Shown here piece by piece: positions 45,715 to 56,811 of a stretch of 64,000 nucleotides of DNA (its first letter is position 1; each line of letters starts with the position of its first letter). The translations under genes were made by a program, and so were the position numbers. Under the pieces are notes generated by a model, which worked only from the letters and a program-made list of their open reading frames with translations, was not told the DNA's origin and made no database searches. Origin of the DNA: Anodontia alba (lineage: Eukaryota > Mollusca > Bivalvia > Lucinida > Lucinidae); assembly GCA_964016985.1 (NCBI GenBank), contig OZ024826.1:46228978-46292977 (forward strand). The letters run 5' to 3'.

Positions 45715-46340
45715 TATGGAAGCGTCCTAGTGCCAAGTGAAAAAAATATTTAAGTCCTACGTAGGAGATAATAAGTCCTACGTAGGAGACAGTAACTCCT
45801 ACGTAGGAGATAATAAGTCCTACGTAGGAGATAATAAGTCCTACGTAGGACTTAGTAACTCCTACATAGGAGATAATAATTCCTACGTAGGAGATAGTAA
45901 CTCCTACGTAGGAGATAATAACTCCTATGTAGGAGATAATAAGTCCTACGTAGATTGATTGATTGATTGTGTTGGGGTTTAACGACACGTCAACCCTTGT
46001 GGGTCATTTTGTGTCGTCTCCCAGAGAAAGGGAGAAGAGTGATAGAAGAGATAGTCGAAGAGATGAAAGAGAGGAACAGGGAAGAAAGAGGAACAGGAAT
46101 GAAAGTGAAGAAACAGAAGAAATAAAAACATTCCCCCTCTACCCTTACCTGCTACAAGGATAGCAGGCCTTGCCCAACTGTAAGCCAATATCAGTTGGAC
46201 GCCCCGGTGACATAAGATACACGACACCTTCGCACCACCCGACCACCCCCAAGTCCTACGTAGAAGATAATAAGTCCTACGTAGGAGTTAGTAACTCCTA
46301 CGTAGGACATAATAAGTCCTACGTAGGAGATAGTATGTAG
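45715..46340 (+). repeat. TCCTACGTAGGA palindrome array with unique head, copy 1
   Basis: The head ATGGAAGCGTCCTAGTGCC is followed by AAAAAATATTTAAG and then about 14 units of TCCTACGTAGGA with GATAATAAG or GATAGTAAC spacers (period ~21). Interrupted by a SINE-like insert at 45957-46249. Copy 2 is at 54284-54879, reversed. Confidence 0.9.
45957..46249 (-). mobile_element. SINE-like insert with (ATTG)n tail
   Basis: Flanked on both sides by AAGTCCTACGTAG, consistent with a 13-base target duplication, though the host repeat itself contains that phrase. On the minus strand it ends GTCGTTAAACCCCAACACAA followed by TCAATCAATCAAT, a short-repeat tail typical of SINEs. The head (GGGTGGTCGGGTGGTGCGAA) has no convincing pol III A/B boxes. 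The frames across it are incidental. Confidence 0.6.
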
Positions 46341-46452
46341 TTATAAATGATTCAATACGATTTTGAAATGAAGATCAATAGTTTAACCCAAGAAAGCAAA
46401 ACTTGTTGATTAATTAAAAATGTAATATATTTAGTGAACGATAATTCAGGAA

Positions 46453-46454
<2 letters not shown>

Positions 46455-46506
<52 letters not shown>
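46455..46506. repeat. (CA)n microsatellite
   Basis: About 26 CA units. Confidence 0.97.
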
Positions 46507-46508
<2 letters not shown>

Positions 46509-46600
46509 GAAAGGGTTTGACATTTCATGCAAAGTGTCTCTGTTGGAAACAATTTGCATGAAATGTCAAATCCTATTTTCTGGGTAAAATAAGACAAATA
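46507..46600 (+). repeat. Hairpin repeat TGACATTTCATGCAAA, copy 1
   Basis: TTTGACATTTCATGCAAA pairs with TTTGCATGAAATGTCAAA across GTGTCTCTGTTGGAAACAA, followed by TTTCTGGG..AAATATCA. A direct, diverged copy is at 52500-52600. Confidence 0.75.
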
Positions 46601-46689
46601 TCACCAATTTATCGTCTGCTGAATTAGCCCAGAGAGTGGTAAAGGTTATGGTAGGGAGACAATGAGTGAAACTGGCCACTCTTTCTAGG

Positions 46690-46910
46690 CGTAACCCGGA
46701 CCCGCCACCCCTCCCCTCCCCCCCCCCCCCCCCCCCCCCCGTATATTAAAATGTTCCCTATTGTCTGTAGTTTCTGAAACTGCCGGCATAAATTGGCATA
46801 AATGATGGCGAGCCGAAAAATCCAATATGGCTGCCAACATACTAAAAGTCTGCCTTTGAAGCCTAAATCGTCTTCTGGTTGTTGTAGCATGCATACAAAA
46901 TGTACATTTA
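46690..46910 (-). repeat. Dispersed repeat shared with 51935-52150 (inverted)
   Basis: Contains a poly(C) tract (46711-46740), GAAACTGCCGGCATAAATTG, CCAATATGGCTGCCAACAT and GCCTAAATCGTCTTCT. The complement of these lines appears in the same order at 51935-52150. Confidence 0.8.
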
Positions 46911-47685
46911 GATTGACCTTAACTCATTACAAGCAAGACTATTTATTTAGATACAAAAAGAAGCATAATTTAAAAATTAAACGCAATTTTAGGGGTCAAA
47001 AGGTCAATATTAGGTCTAAAAATGATGTACTGAGAGGTAACAGAAGTTCCTGAAAATTACTATAGTGATATTTCTTACTTGAGTTTAATTTAAACAACAC
47101 ACCAGGTATCATGGCCTGCTCAAAACTCGTGTTTCCGTATAAAATATTAATCTAGTATTAAACAGTAAGCAGTTTTTTTACCCCTACCCCCATCATTTGA
47201 TTTCATCGCTTCTGAACTGACTCTGGTAAAGACTGATAAACGACAGTAGAAAAAAATGATAAAGGCAGGCAGTATGGCAAGATATTTATCAACCTCTGTT
47301 TTCCAGGAATGATTCAATTTGATTCAGAATTTAAGTTTCAATTTACAGACTGAACAATAAATAAGAAATAATGACCCGGATAAAATTGGCTTGACAATAT
47401 TGACTGTGCCACCGACAAAACTTGTGGCGGGAATATTTGAAACTATGTAAACTTGTCAATAAATTAATTGAAATAAAATATAGAAATAAAAGGCACTTGT
47501 AATAATACAATATGCACCTATAAATGTTTTTCTCTGAACGGGGTGGCAGGATTACCTCCGGGTATTAGATAATTTTGAAAATTTTATGCCCTATTCCATA
47601 CCTCTGACACGGGACCCCTGAGTTCTAATTTAGTGTCAAAAATCCCGTGGGTGGGCTTCAGAATTTTCACTTATTTTCCAAACCA
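46911..47685. other. No gene recognised
   Basis: Nothing supported. Short phrases (GGGGTCAAAAGGTCAATATT) suggest ordinary intergenic or intron sequence. Confidence 0.45.
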
Positions 47686-47689
47686 TTAC

Positions 47690-47960
47690 AGAAATGGAAA
47701 GGTAGCGGCATTAAAGTGGCTTTGTAGCTGCAATAAAGCCGCTATAAAATTTAGTAGACACAGAAAGTAGCCAATAATAACAGTCAGTTGCTCTGTTGTT
47801 GCAATATTGCCACAAGTATCAGTCGCTACCATCTATGTCAGCCACTAGTGGCTATATAGCCACCAGCGGCTTCTACTAGCCAGAAGCTATCCACACTCAA
47901 ACATTATAGTTATGAGACAGAAACAGATTCACTAGTCGCTTTTAATAGCCAGAAGATATC
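47690..47960. repeat. Degenerate TAGCCAC/TAGCCAGAAG repeats
   Basis: Recurring GTCGCT/GCGGC/TAGCCA lines, including AGCCACTAGTGGCTATATAG and two TAGCCAGAAG.TATCCACA lines near 47877 and 47949. It resembles a decayed minisatellite. Confidence 0.45.
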
Positions 47961-48891
47961 CACATGTTTTAGAAAGTCATATGTGAAGCTACCTGGGCAA
48001 TGCCATAATCACGAAGCACAGTCTTCCTTCCCAAGACTTCAAAAGAAGGAGAGATGAGGAAAAACAATAACAAAACAAATGTTACCTATGAAACCATCGA
48101 TGCATAAACATAGTACTGCAACAGAGAAGCAACCTTGGAATTATCAGTTGAACAACTACTGTGGGCTTTAACTATTTTTATGAAAAACCTCATCACCATT
48201 AAATCTAATGCAGCCCCAAATTATAAAAATAATGTTTGGTTCACATAGGTGTCCTGTACCTCATCAGTGAAACATCACAGTGAAGTACATATAATCTTAA
48301 ACACTGTCAATAAACAAAGCAAAAAGCTCAATGGTAATCTAAACACAAACAGGACCACAAATGGCCCGACCACATGCAGACATTCATAGTCAGGTGTCAA
48401 CCATCTGAATCAGATTGAGGAGTGAGCTGTCATTAAGTCGGAGGACCGACTCACCTTCGTGCAATTAAATAGGAAAGCAAAGTTACCAACCATAATTGGT
48501 TAACAACTATGTGTGCAGTTTGCTGCATAATATTAATATCCCTATATTGTAACTTAAATTCAAAGGGATATTTTGTTGCTGCTGAAGCAATGAGTCATTA
48601 AGAAAAAAGTTGTCTTGCCACTTATACTGTTGAAAGAAAGAATTGTATTTAAAACCCTGCCTGAGCAAAGCAAGTTAGAGAAAGCTGAAGCCAGTTTAAA
48701 GAATACTGAAAGGAAAGATTAAAATTATCATTTTTGAGGTTACGCTTAATAGAAATTTGAAAGAGAAAATGATGTATCCATTGGTAAACATAAGTTTAAA
48801 ACAATGTACGTAAAAAGCATAAAATAGATTTGTCCAGGACTGATGTTTATTCTAGGGGTTGGATCTTCTGTTAAATGTTGGCTGAAGTCCC
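47961..48891. other. No gene recognised
   Basis: AT-rich. The phrase CCTGCCTGAGCAAAGCAAG at 48655 is mirrored by CTTGCTTTGCTCAGGCAGG at 50590, so the TAGGCAG region is bracketed by a short inverted pair. Confidence 0.45.
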
Positions 48892-49090
48892 ATGTCAAAG
48901 TATGTAAGCTGGAAAAATCCTGAATCAGAAGACTGCAACACAGACCTCTCTGATAAGCTCAAAGATTTGGAATCGAGCGATGTCTTGATTTTTCACCAAG
49001 CCACAATTATCCTACAGAACAGAATTTCAAAAATTGAAGGGCTGCAGGAGGAGTTCTTTTCACCCAGTGAACTCTCCCATACGACAAAAG
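48892..49090 (+). CDS. Possible small exon or decayed coding fragment
   Basis: From an ATG at 48892 about 66 codons of balanced, acidic composition (ESEDCNTDLSDKLKDLESSD; ILQNRISKIEGLQEEFF) run into the TAGGCAG repeat. It could form a short coiled coil. No splice donor, homology or initiation context makes it certain, and I do not recognise the family. Confidence 0.3.
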
Positions 49091-50050
49091 AAAAAGAGAC
49101 TGCCTATAGGCTGCCTGCTGGCAGCCTATGGGTGGCCTACTGTTTTACATTTAATCTGTAGGCAGCTCCAGTAGGCAAGAGCTGCCTATTTGTTGTCCTT
49201 ATTGCTGCTTATGGGCAGCATATGGGCAGAATAGGCAACCAGTAGACAGCTCAAAGTAAGTTTGTTTTGTACAACAAGCAGAGTAGGCGACTCCAACTTA
49301 ATTTATTTTACTATGGGCAGAGCAGGCAACTCAGACTTATTTAACTTTCTGCAGGAGGCAGAGTATGTAGCTCTTACTTTATTTTATTTCTTGCAGTACG
49401 CAAAGAAGGAAGCTCAAACTTAATTTATTTTTTCCTGTAGGCAGAGTAGGCAACTCAAGCTTATTTTATTTTCTGAAGTAGGCAGACTAGGTAGCTCCAG
49501 CTGGGTTTACTTTATGCAATTAATAGGCACAGTAGACAGCTCTGTTTTGACCCAGATCCTTTGTCAGGTGAAGTTGGCCGGAAAATATAGCAGCCACTTT
49601 GATTGCAAAGTCTTTGTTGTGATAAAACTTTAAAAATGTGTGTTTAGGATGTTTTAGATTAAACAGCTCTATTCCAACTGAATAGGCAGAGTAGGCAGCT
49701 CAGTAGCCAATGAACATCTAGTAGGCAGAATAGGCAGCTCAGTTCCCACTGAATAGGCAGGGTAGGCAGCTCAGTTGCCAGTGAACATGTAGTAGGCAGC
49801 TAAATAGGCAAGGAAAGCATTTAAGAGGCAGTAGTAGGCAGCTCAGTAGCAAATGACAGATCAGGAAGCAGAACATGCAAAGTAGGCAGCTTCAGATCCC
49901 TTTTTAGTCGTTGTCTGTGAACTACCTACTCCATATAAGGAGTACTCAGTCACCCAAAATTTGCATGGCAAATTTCCCGTAGGCAGCCTATAGGCAGCCT
50001 ATTGCACTTCCTATGGGCTACCTATACGCAGCTACAAGAGGCAGCTCCCA
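49091..50050. repeat. TAGGCAG / GGCAGCTC degenerate tandem region
   Basis: Dozens of TAGGCAG lines, most often as AGAGTAGGCAGCTCA. Both borders have denser forms (GCCTATAGGCTGCCTGCTGG left, AGGCAGCCTATAGGCAGCCT right) that are mutually complementary. Ends at a poly(T) run, 50054-50084. Confidence 0.75.
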
Positions 50051-50085
<35 letters not shown>

Positions 50086-50089
50086 TATG

Positions 50090-51930
50090 GGAGCTGTCTT
50101 GAGGCACAATTTAAATTTCCAGACCATATTCTTTTTTTCATCATTTGGTTGCCCAATAAGGCAAAAGTTGAATGAAGCTGGTGATACAGTTAAGATAACA
50201 CTGATATACGAACATGTTTGCCATCTGTTCCGAATCATAACAGCTCTGGTCAAATCATCATAACACCGAAACATCTGGGCTAACAGTCTATCTTCACTAT
50301 TTGTATAGAAGTAAGAAGCTAGTAAAAGAGCTTAACTCATACGGGTAAACCCTAGCTTATTCTGCAGTCAGACACTTTGTTACGTCTGCAACTTTTCACA
50401 CAATGGAGATCCAGCACTAGACTGCATTGGATATATACAAGTGGCATATGCCACTTGATATCTATTATAAGAGAGAATTTAAATTATCTTCTTTTTCAAA
50501 AAATTCTATACTGTGTATATTTTATTGACAGTCAGTTTTAATGTTTTCCTTAAATTCTTCCTTTAAAATGGCTCTTGCTTCCTCAGACTTGCTTTGCTCA
50601 GGCAGGATTTTAAATGCATTATTGTTTCTTTCAGCAATATATGTCACGGGCAGTAATCCTGTCACTCATGGCCAATTGTTTTGCAAAGAAATAAGTGACG
50701 TGAATATCCGGACATGAGTATTGCGAGCTAAAATGGTGGCTGTTTCGGGTGGGTTGTCGACAGTCTGGGGTTTTTGTCGTCTAGGAGGGCGTTATATTAA
50801 AAATTGGTGAATGCTATACTGCGCAAAATTAAATTCCATACAACCCAGCATAAAAATTTACGCCAAAATGTAGCTACGGTTCCTGGAATGAATTTGTTTC
50901 ATTCTGACGACATTTGCTCCGAATTGGGTGCAATTTTGGACGATTTACCCAATGAAACGAATGTTTTCAGCCATATCTGCATCTTGCATTATTGTTTACA
51001 TTTGAAGACTGTCATGTTTTCTCAATTTAATTGCCAACTTAGATTGGGTTAATGATAAAATCAACTGGCGCTAAGATGCACGGCCCACAGCTTAGCCTTA
51101 GTAATGAAAAGTGGCATTAGAAAGGGAATTCAATAGCTCGAGTATGTCAGATATATCAAAATAGCTTTTTGTATTTTTCGCTGTCCACAGACAGGCTCAC
51201 GAAGTGTCCACGATGGATGGATAAGTCGATTATAGGACACTCTTCTAAAGTCGACCTTACAGTATGTCGACTTTTCTGCAAAATGTCTGCATGTGTATGA
51301 TAGTTTATAAATACACTTGCCATTTCCTTCTAGATTTGGTTTCAATTAATTTATTTACAATGTTTACATGCATGTATTTTTAAAGTTTCCCTCCATAACA
51401 GTTTCTGTCGGTGTTATAGTAAACATTATCAAGCCAATGTTTTCCAGGTCAGTGTTTCTTATTTGTTATTATGTCTGTAATTTAAAACTTGAACGTGTCT
51501 GTAATTTAAAACTTGAACTATGAAGAAAATCAAATGATTCCTAATTAAAATGTTGATAAATGAAATAGTTTACCATTCTGCCCATCTTTTTCGATTCTTT
51601 TATTGTCTCGTGTCAAACTTTACGAGCATCAGTTCAGAAAATTTTAAATCGAATGTTGGGGGTAGGGATACCAAACTGCTTTCTGTTAAATACTGGTTTA
51701 ATATTTTCAACAGTAACATGATGTTTAAATTGGCCATGAAAGCTAGTGTGTTGTTTAAATTAAAATGAAGCAAGTACTATCGCTTGAGTAATTTTAGGGA
51801 ACTTCTGTTTCTTCTAAGTGCTCTATTTTTAGACAAACAATTGGCCATTTGCCCTCTAATTTTGTCTTTAATGTTTCGATCAATCTTCTTTTTGTATTTA
51901 AATAAATAGTATTGTCTGTAATGAGTACAT
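50090..51930. other. No supported gene
   Basis: A plus-strand frame at 50804-51052 (SDDICSELGAILDDLPNE) is the best-looking piece but has no recognised domain or splice context. The rest appears intergenic. Confidence 0.4.
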
Positions 51931-51934
51931 ACCA

Positions 51935-52150
51935 ATCAAAATATACATTTTACATGCATACAAGAACAACGAGAAGACGATTTAGGCTTCAAAAGCAGAC
52001 TTTTGTTATTTGGCGGCCATGTTGGCAGCCATATTGGATTTCTTGGTTCGCCATAATTTATGCCAATTTATGCCGGCAGTTTCAGAAACTACAGAGAATG
52101 GGAAACCTTTTGGTGTATGACACATCTTGTTGTACGGGGGTCGGGTCCGG
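51935..52150 (+). repeat. Dispersed repeat, inverted partner of 46690-46910
   Basis: ACATGCATACAAGAACAACG, AGAAGACGATTTAGGCTTCA, GCAGCCATATTGGATTTCTT and AATTTATGCCGGCAGTTTCA are the complements of lines at 46740-46905. Frames across either copy are by-products. Confidence 0.8.
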
Positions 52151-52214
52151 GTTCACAATTTTTCAGTCTTGAAAGTCACCCTACCATTAAAGGTTAAACT
52201 ATTTTACCCCAAAT

Positions 52215-52493
52215 CATCACGAAAACATACCTATATAATTTTGACCCCCTTAAACCCCACTTTTATATAGTAAAACTGGGGTTTATAGGGGTATACATTA
52301 TTTTTCTTATTTCTGCTCAAAAACTTAGATTGTGGGTACTCGTTAGAACCGCCTCGCCGAGGCGGTTCAAACGAGTACCTACAATCTATGTTTTGAGTAG
52401 AAATATGAAAAATAGCAGAGTTTATTATCTGAAAATTTTCAGTTTTTGGAGGTGAAATTTTCTATATATTTAAATAGGCGTGTTTTCGTAATG
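52215..52493 (+). mobile_element. CATCACGAAAACA hairpin MITE, copy E
   Basis: Left CATCACGAAAACATACCTAT; right ATAGGCGTGTTTTCGTAATG. Hairpin around GAACCGCCTCGCCGAGGCGGTTC. 279 bp. Confidence 0.9.
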
Positions 52494-52499
52494 ATTAGT

Positions 52500-52605
52500 T
52501 GAAAGTTCATGCAAAGTGTCTCTATTGGAGACAATTTGCATGATATGTCAAAGCCTAATTTCTGGGAAAATGACGAATATCATCAGTTTGTCCTGTTGCC
52601 TTAAA
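52500..52605 (+). repeat. Hairpin repeat TTCATGCAAA, copy 2
   Basis: TTCATGCAAAGTGTCTCTAT, GACAATTTGCATGATATGTC and TTTCTGGGAAAATGACGAAT match 46515-46600 in direct orientation. Confidence 0.7.
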
Positions 52606-53898
52606 TCATTTTTCAGTTAACCAATCAAACAGATTGAATTGCAGTGACCTGTCTCAGATAAAGGACACTTGTTTCAGATTATAAAAAAGGGAGATTGCGT
52701 ATCATGCAAACACGAAATGCCCAGATCAGACAGCACATCTGCACATTCTGATCAGGATTTTTACTGTTTATCAATGTATTCTACAGTAACCAGTGTTTCT
52801 TTCGGTACACAATTAAAGATGCCGATTTGTCTGCTCGGATTCTTAGATCATGTCCTTTTCAAATGTTTATGTTCATTTGATGTTTTGACCACTTTGTTTT
52901 TATGGTATTTGTTATTGATCAAACTATAACCTTGTTCAGTGGCCTGAGGCTTCTGGTTCTCAGCTGTATGATGTCAAGTAGATAAGGTTGTATTTAACCG
53001 GTTCACACTTCATGGATGTGACTCAGTTGCCTGGCAGCGTTAAAAATCTAGATACAGATACTGGAAATACACAGTTGATGTTATTAAACTTGTGTTTACA
53101 CATGTTTGAACATTTTTTTAAATATAACACAAAATGTACTAATAAAAATAAAAATAGAATGTTTTGTTGATATTTTGCAGAACTTTGAGGTGTCTACAAG
53201 TAAAATAAGAAACAATGATGGTTGAGTCTTTTCAAATAAAAATGGACTTTATGAACTTTATGAATTATGCGACCACTGTAGACCCAGATTAGTCTGTACG
53301 TCCGCTTTATGATCAGAGTCTACACTGCACGCGAATAGAGCCTGCACATTCTATCAGCGAAACAAAAATGTATGCACATGCTGATCTGGAACGAGAATTG
53401 TTGCATATATTATTAAATCCTGTTTTTATTATTTGGAGAGACTCTTGTTATTTCTGTGTTGGGTAGTTAGTAAATATGGATAAAATGTCGTTTCCTTGGA
53501 TTATTACTGTTACTACCCTATGTTTCTAGACAGAGAGGCCTGTGCTTACAGTGTAGACCCAGATCAGATGTCACATAACACATTGTGTAATCAGGATCTA
53601 CACGGTTCTACACCTAGCCAGCAATGTTTAGACAAATCAGTGGGTACTATAATGGCCTTGTAAAAAATATAGGGCAAGTGTGGTAAAGGATCGTTTGTTT
53701 TTGAAACAAGTACCTTTGCTTTAGGCCAATGTTTGAAAAGGTGTGAACAATTTATTGAATCTGACAGATGATGGTTAGAGAAGAAAGTGGTTTACAATAT
53801 TTAACCTAAGTATTCTGATAGACACGCCTTAACAAACAGCAGCCGCGGCCCCTGATCAGACATTACATTACAGAGCATTAAGGTCTGCACACTGTTTG

Positions 53899-53934
<36 letters not shown>

Positions 53935-54283
53935 ACAGCACGTATAAACCATGTCAACAGGTAGTAACGCGGTTTTAATCAAATTTCAGTAGGATAGAGA
54001 TTTACGGTGTTTAATAATTAGCTATATTATACCCCTATGTACACATGCAGCAAAAACTGTTAAAGCCCCACGTAACTCTTTTTAAAACAAAACGTTTTGA
54101 ACATGACCAACATAATATCTATTCTTCGGAATTCAAATGTACAGTTAAATCATTGTTGATATAACTAATTAAATAAATAAATAAATAAATAATAGTCAAT
54201 TGAATAGATATATTTTATGGAATGAAATATGACCAACATAAGATTGCATTTCTCCGCATTGTAATGCGGTTACAAACACCTTA
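52606..54283. other. No gene; three GATCAG-type stem-loops
   Basis: Stem-loops near 52715-52770 (CCCAGATCAGACAGC ... TTCTGATCAGGA), 53272-53335 (ACTGTAGACCCAGATTAG ... ATCAGAGTCTACACTGCA) and 53548-53612 (ACAGTGTAGACCCAGATCAG ... AATCAGGATCTACACGGTT). A CACACA/poly(A) run lies at 53900-53937 and an (AAAT)n at 54170-54195. No coding frame supported. Confidence 0.6.
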
Positions 54284-54879
54284 TCTCCTACGTACTCCTA
54301 CGTAGGTGTTAGTAACTCCTACGTAGGACTTATTATCTCCTACGTAGGAGTTACTAACTCCTACGTAGGACTTATTATCTCCTACGTAGGACTTATTATC
54401 TCCTACGCAGGAGTTACTATCTCCTACGTAGGACATTATCTCCTACGTAGGAGTTCCTACGTAGGACTTACTAACGCCTACGTCGGACTTATTATCTCCT
54501 ACGTAGGTGTTAGTAACTCCTATGTAGGACTTATTATCTCCTATGTAGGAGTTACTATCTCCTACGTAGGACATTATCTCCTACGTAGGAGTTACTAACT
54601 CCTACGTAGGACTTATTAACGTCTACGTAGGACTTATTATCTCCTACGTAGTTGTTAGTAACTCCTGCGTAGGACTTATTATCTCCTACGTAGGACTTAC
54701 TTTATCCTACGTAGGACATTATCTCCTACGTAGGACGTATGATCTCCTACGAAGGACTTACTATCTCCCACGCAGGAGTTACTAACTCCTATGTAGGAGT
54801 TATTATCTCCTACGTAGGAGTTACTATCTCCTACGTAGAGCTTAAATATTTTTTCACCTGGCATTAGGACGCTTCCATA
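54284..54879 (-). repeat. TCCTACGTAGGA palindrome array with head, copy 2
   Basis: About 26 palindromic units with ACTTATTATC or GTTACTATC spacers run up to a head whose complement, ATGGAAGCGTCCTAATGCC, matches copy 1 (45715). Some units are mutated (TACGCAGG, TACGTCGG). Orientation is opposite to copy 1. Confidence 0.9.
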
Positions 54880-55606
54880 ATGTTACACCATATAAGCTAA
54901 AGTATATTATAAAGTACCCAAAAGCAGTTTGTATCCTTTTTTTTTTCTCCTGCTTAGTAAGTCTTAGTCTGGCCTAGACCCTTTCTTTATTTTCTTTTCT
55001 GTCTTTTTCTTCTCTCTTTCCTTTTTGAGGAGACACAAAGCTTGTATAGCTTATAGAATTCTTAGAAAAGACAGAAATAGATATAAGACACAAACGAATG
55101 GAGCCAGTCTAGGTAAGTCTGGGAAGGCTCTTCTGACAGTGTGGCATCTGCTAGTCTGATCAGTTTAGGTTCTGAAAATAGTCTGCAAGTTAGTTCATTC
55201 CCAGTTACCATACATTGATTATTCTGCCATAGTACACAACTTGCCTAATTCCTTTGCTGTTCGTCTTGTAACCAGAATCAGTTTTAGTGGGAAGAAAAAA
55301 GAAGAAACAAAAACGTTGCTGAGCTTCTGACTGCACTTGCAATCGTAGCATCCGTGCATCCGTGTGTGCATTTGTGTGTGTTGGGTGGGGGGGGGGGGAG
55401 GGTGGGGGAGGGAAGAGAGAGAGGGAAAGGGGAAGGTGGGGGTGAAGCAGGGGCGAGTGGTCATACTCTGAATTTTGAAGTGGTTGTTTTTTGGGGGTAT
55501 TAGCTTCTTACAGTTACTTTTTGGGGGGTCTCAAAACAGACTTTTTTATTTCTTTGATTACATTAAAGTAAAAAGCTACTCTTGGAAACTGTTTAAAGCA
55601 CTTATA
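54880..55606. other. No gene; G-rich low complexity
   Basis: 55383-55450 is a G-rich run. The minus-strand proline-rich frame across it is an artefact. Confidence 0.5.
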
Positions 55607-56229
55607 CGAGGGTCGTGCAAAAAGTTCTGTCACTAATAGGTTTCCTTGGTTTTATCCCAGGTATATTTTAAAATGTTCATTGCACTTCAGTGGTGTGTTG
55701 AATAGCTAACGATACCCGTTTATTTCGTTCAAATTACTTTCCAACTGACCGAGTTATTTCAAATTGAAATAGATGCAGTCATATACACTGACCAATTTAC
55801 TTGTTACATTGGAACATGAACCAAGCAAAGGGTGGTCAGGAGTCCACTTTTTTACATGACAACGCCTCCTCTCATAAGTGTGAGGTTGTGAAGTCTTTTT
55901 GGCTTCAGAAAAGGTGAAAGTTTTAAATCATCCACCTTATTCACCTGACCTGAGCCTCTGTGACTTCTTTTTATTTCCAAGGCTTAAGAAAATGCTTTCT
56001 GGAAATAAGTATACGTCTAGAAGTTCTCTTGGCAGCACTATTTATCAGTGTCTCCAACAGATACCAAAAGAAGAATATTTATCTGCTTTTCGTGACTGGG
56101 TAAAAAGGTTACAAAAATGCGTTTCAGTAAAGTGGGAATACTTTGAAGGTTTGTAATGAAAATATGTTTGATAAAACGTAGCACTGAAGTAATCCGAACC
56201 CTGTGACAAAACATTTTGCAGGATCCTTG
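55607..56229 (+). mobile_element. Internally deleted mariner, 623 bp
   Basis: Inverted ends CGAGGGTCGTGCAAAAAGTT and (complement of the right end) CAAGGATCCTGCAAAATGTT, both bordered by TA. The ends differ from the 8482 element apart from the GAGG start, so this is another mariner family. Only the C-terminal third of a transposase remains inside. Confidence 0.85.
55846..56156 (+). pseudogene. Mariner transposase C-terminal fragment
   Basis: LHDNASSHKCEVVKSF holds the second catalytic aspartate. PPYSPDLSLCDFFLFPRLKK with the third follows in a different frame, so a small indel lies near 55895-55915. The frame then runs to WVKRLQKCVSVKWEYFEGL and a stop. The DNA-binding domain and first catalytic residue are missing, so it cannot be active but could be mobilised in trans. 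Confidence 0.85.
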
Positions 56230-56233
56230 TATA

Positions 56234-56811
56234 ATTAATGCAATCATCATACAGGCAAGATAAATGAAATCACACTTTTAATATATATTTTGATCTGCTC
56301 TCTTATAATAGCTGGCTAAAGCCAGTTGTTTAGCTTATTTTTCACCTTTAAACAGTATAGATATTTAATCCTGTATAGTTCAGCACATTTCAAACATGCT
56401 GACACAATGGCAGGCTGATGTCATAACAGTTCTCCATTGCTGCTCGAAGACAAAGTAATTCATTTAAACAGAGTTTATGTGTTACATTATAATACGATAT
56501 ATATATTCCTAATTATTGAAGTGTCAAGCTTTCAGGATATTTATTAGTGAAGACTGTCACCTTGATTAAGCAGTCGGTCTTCACCAATGAATCTAGAGAA
56601 AATCAAAGTTTCTATTATCTGGGGCAAACAATGAAAATACAATACAATACGATATAATCTGCAAATTCTGTAGAAAAGGCAACAATGAGTTAGGTGCAAT
56701 CTAATGTTACCCATGTCTGAAAAAGGAACTGAATGAAATTTATTGGTAGTTTTTACAAGTAATTTACTTCCATTATTCTATTGAGCAGATAATACAAATT
56801 GTTCTATTACA
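56234..56811. other. No gene; one short hairpin
   Basis: GTGAAGACTGTCACC near 56547 and GTCGGTCTTCACCAATG near 56572 form a small stem. Nothing else supported. Confidence 0.4.

Noticed and set aside
45737..45958. Repetitive frames (SYVGD / SYVGV) on both strands
   Set aside because: They follow from the 21-bp period of the TCCTACGTAGGA array, open on both strands for arithmetic reasons.
46440..46597. Cysteine/valine repeat frame
   Set aside because: Translation of the (CA)n tract.
50804..51052. 82-codon frame as a gene
   Set aside because: Balanced composition but no recognised domain or flanking splice signals; recorded only as a weak possibility.
45757..54838. CRISPR-like array (regular palindromic repeats)
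   Set aside because: Spacers are also repeated and short (~9 bases), and the genome is eukaryotic; this is a satellite-like array.
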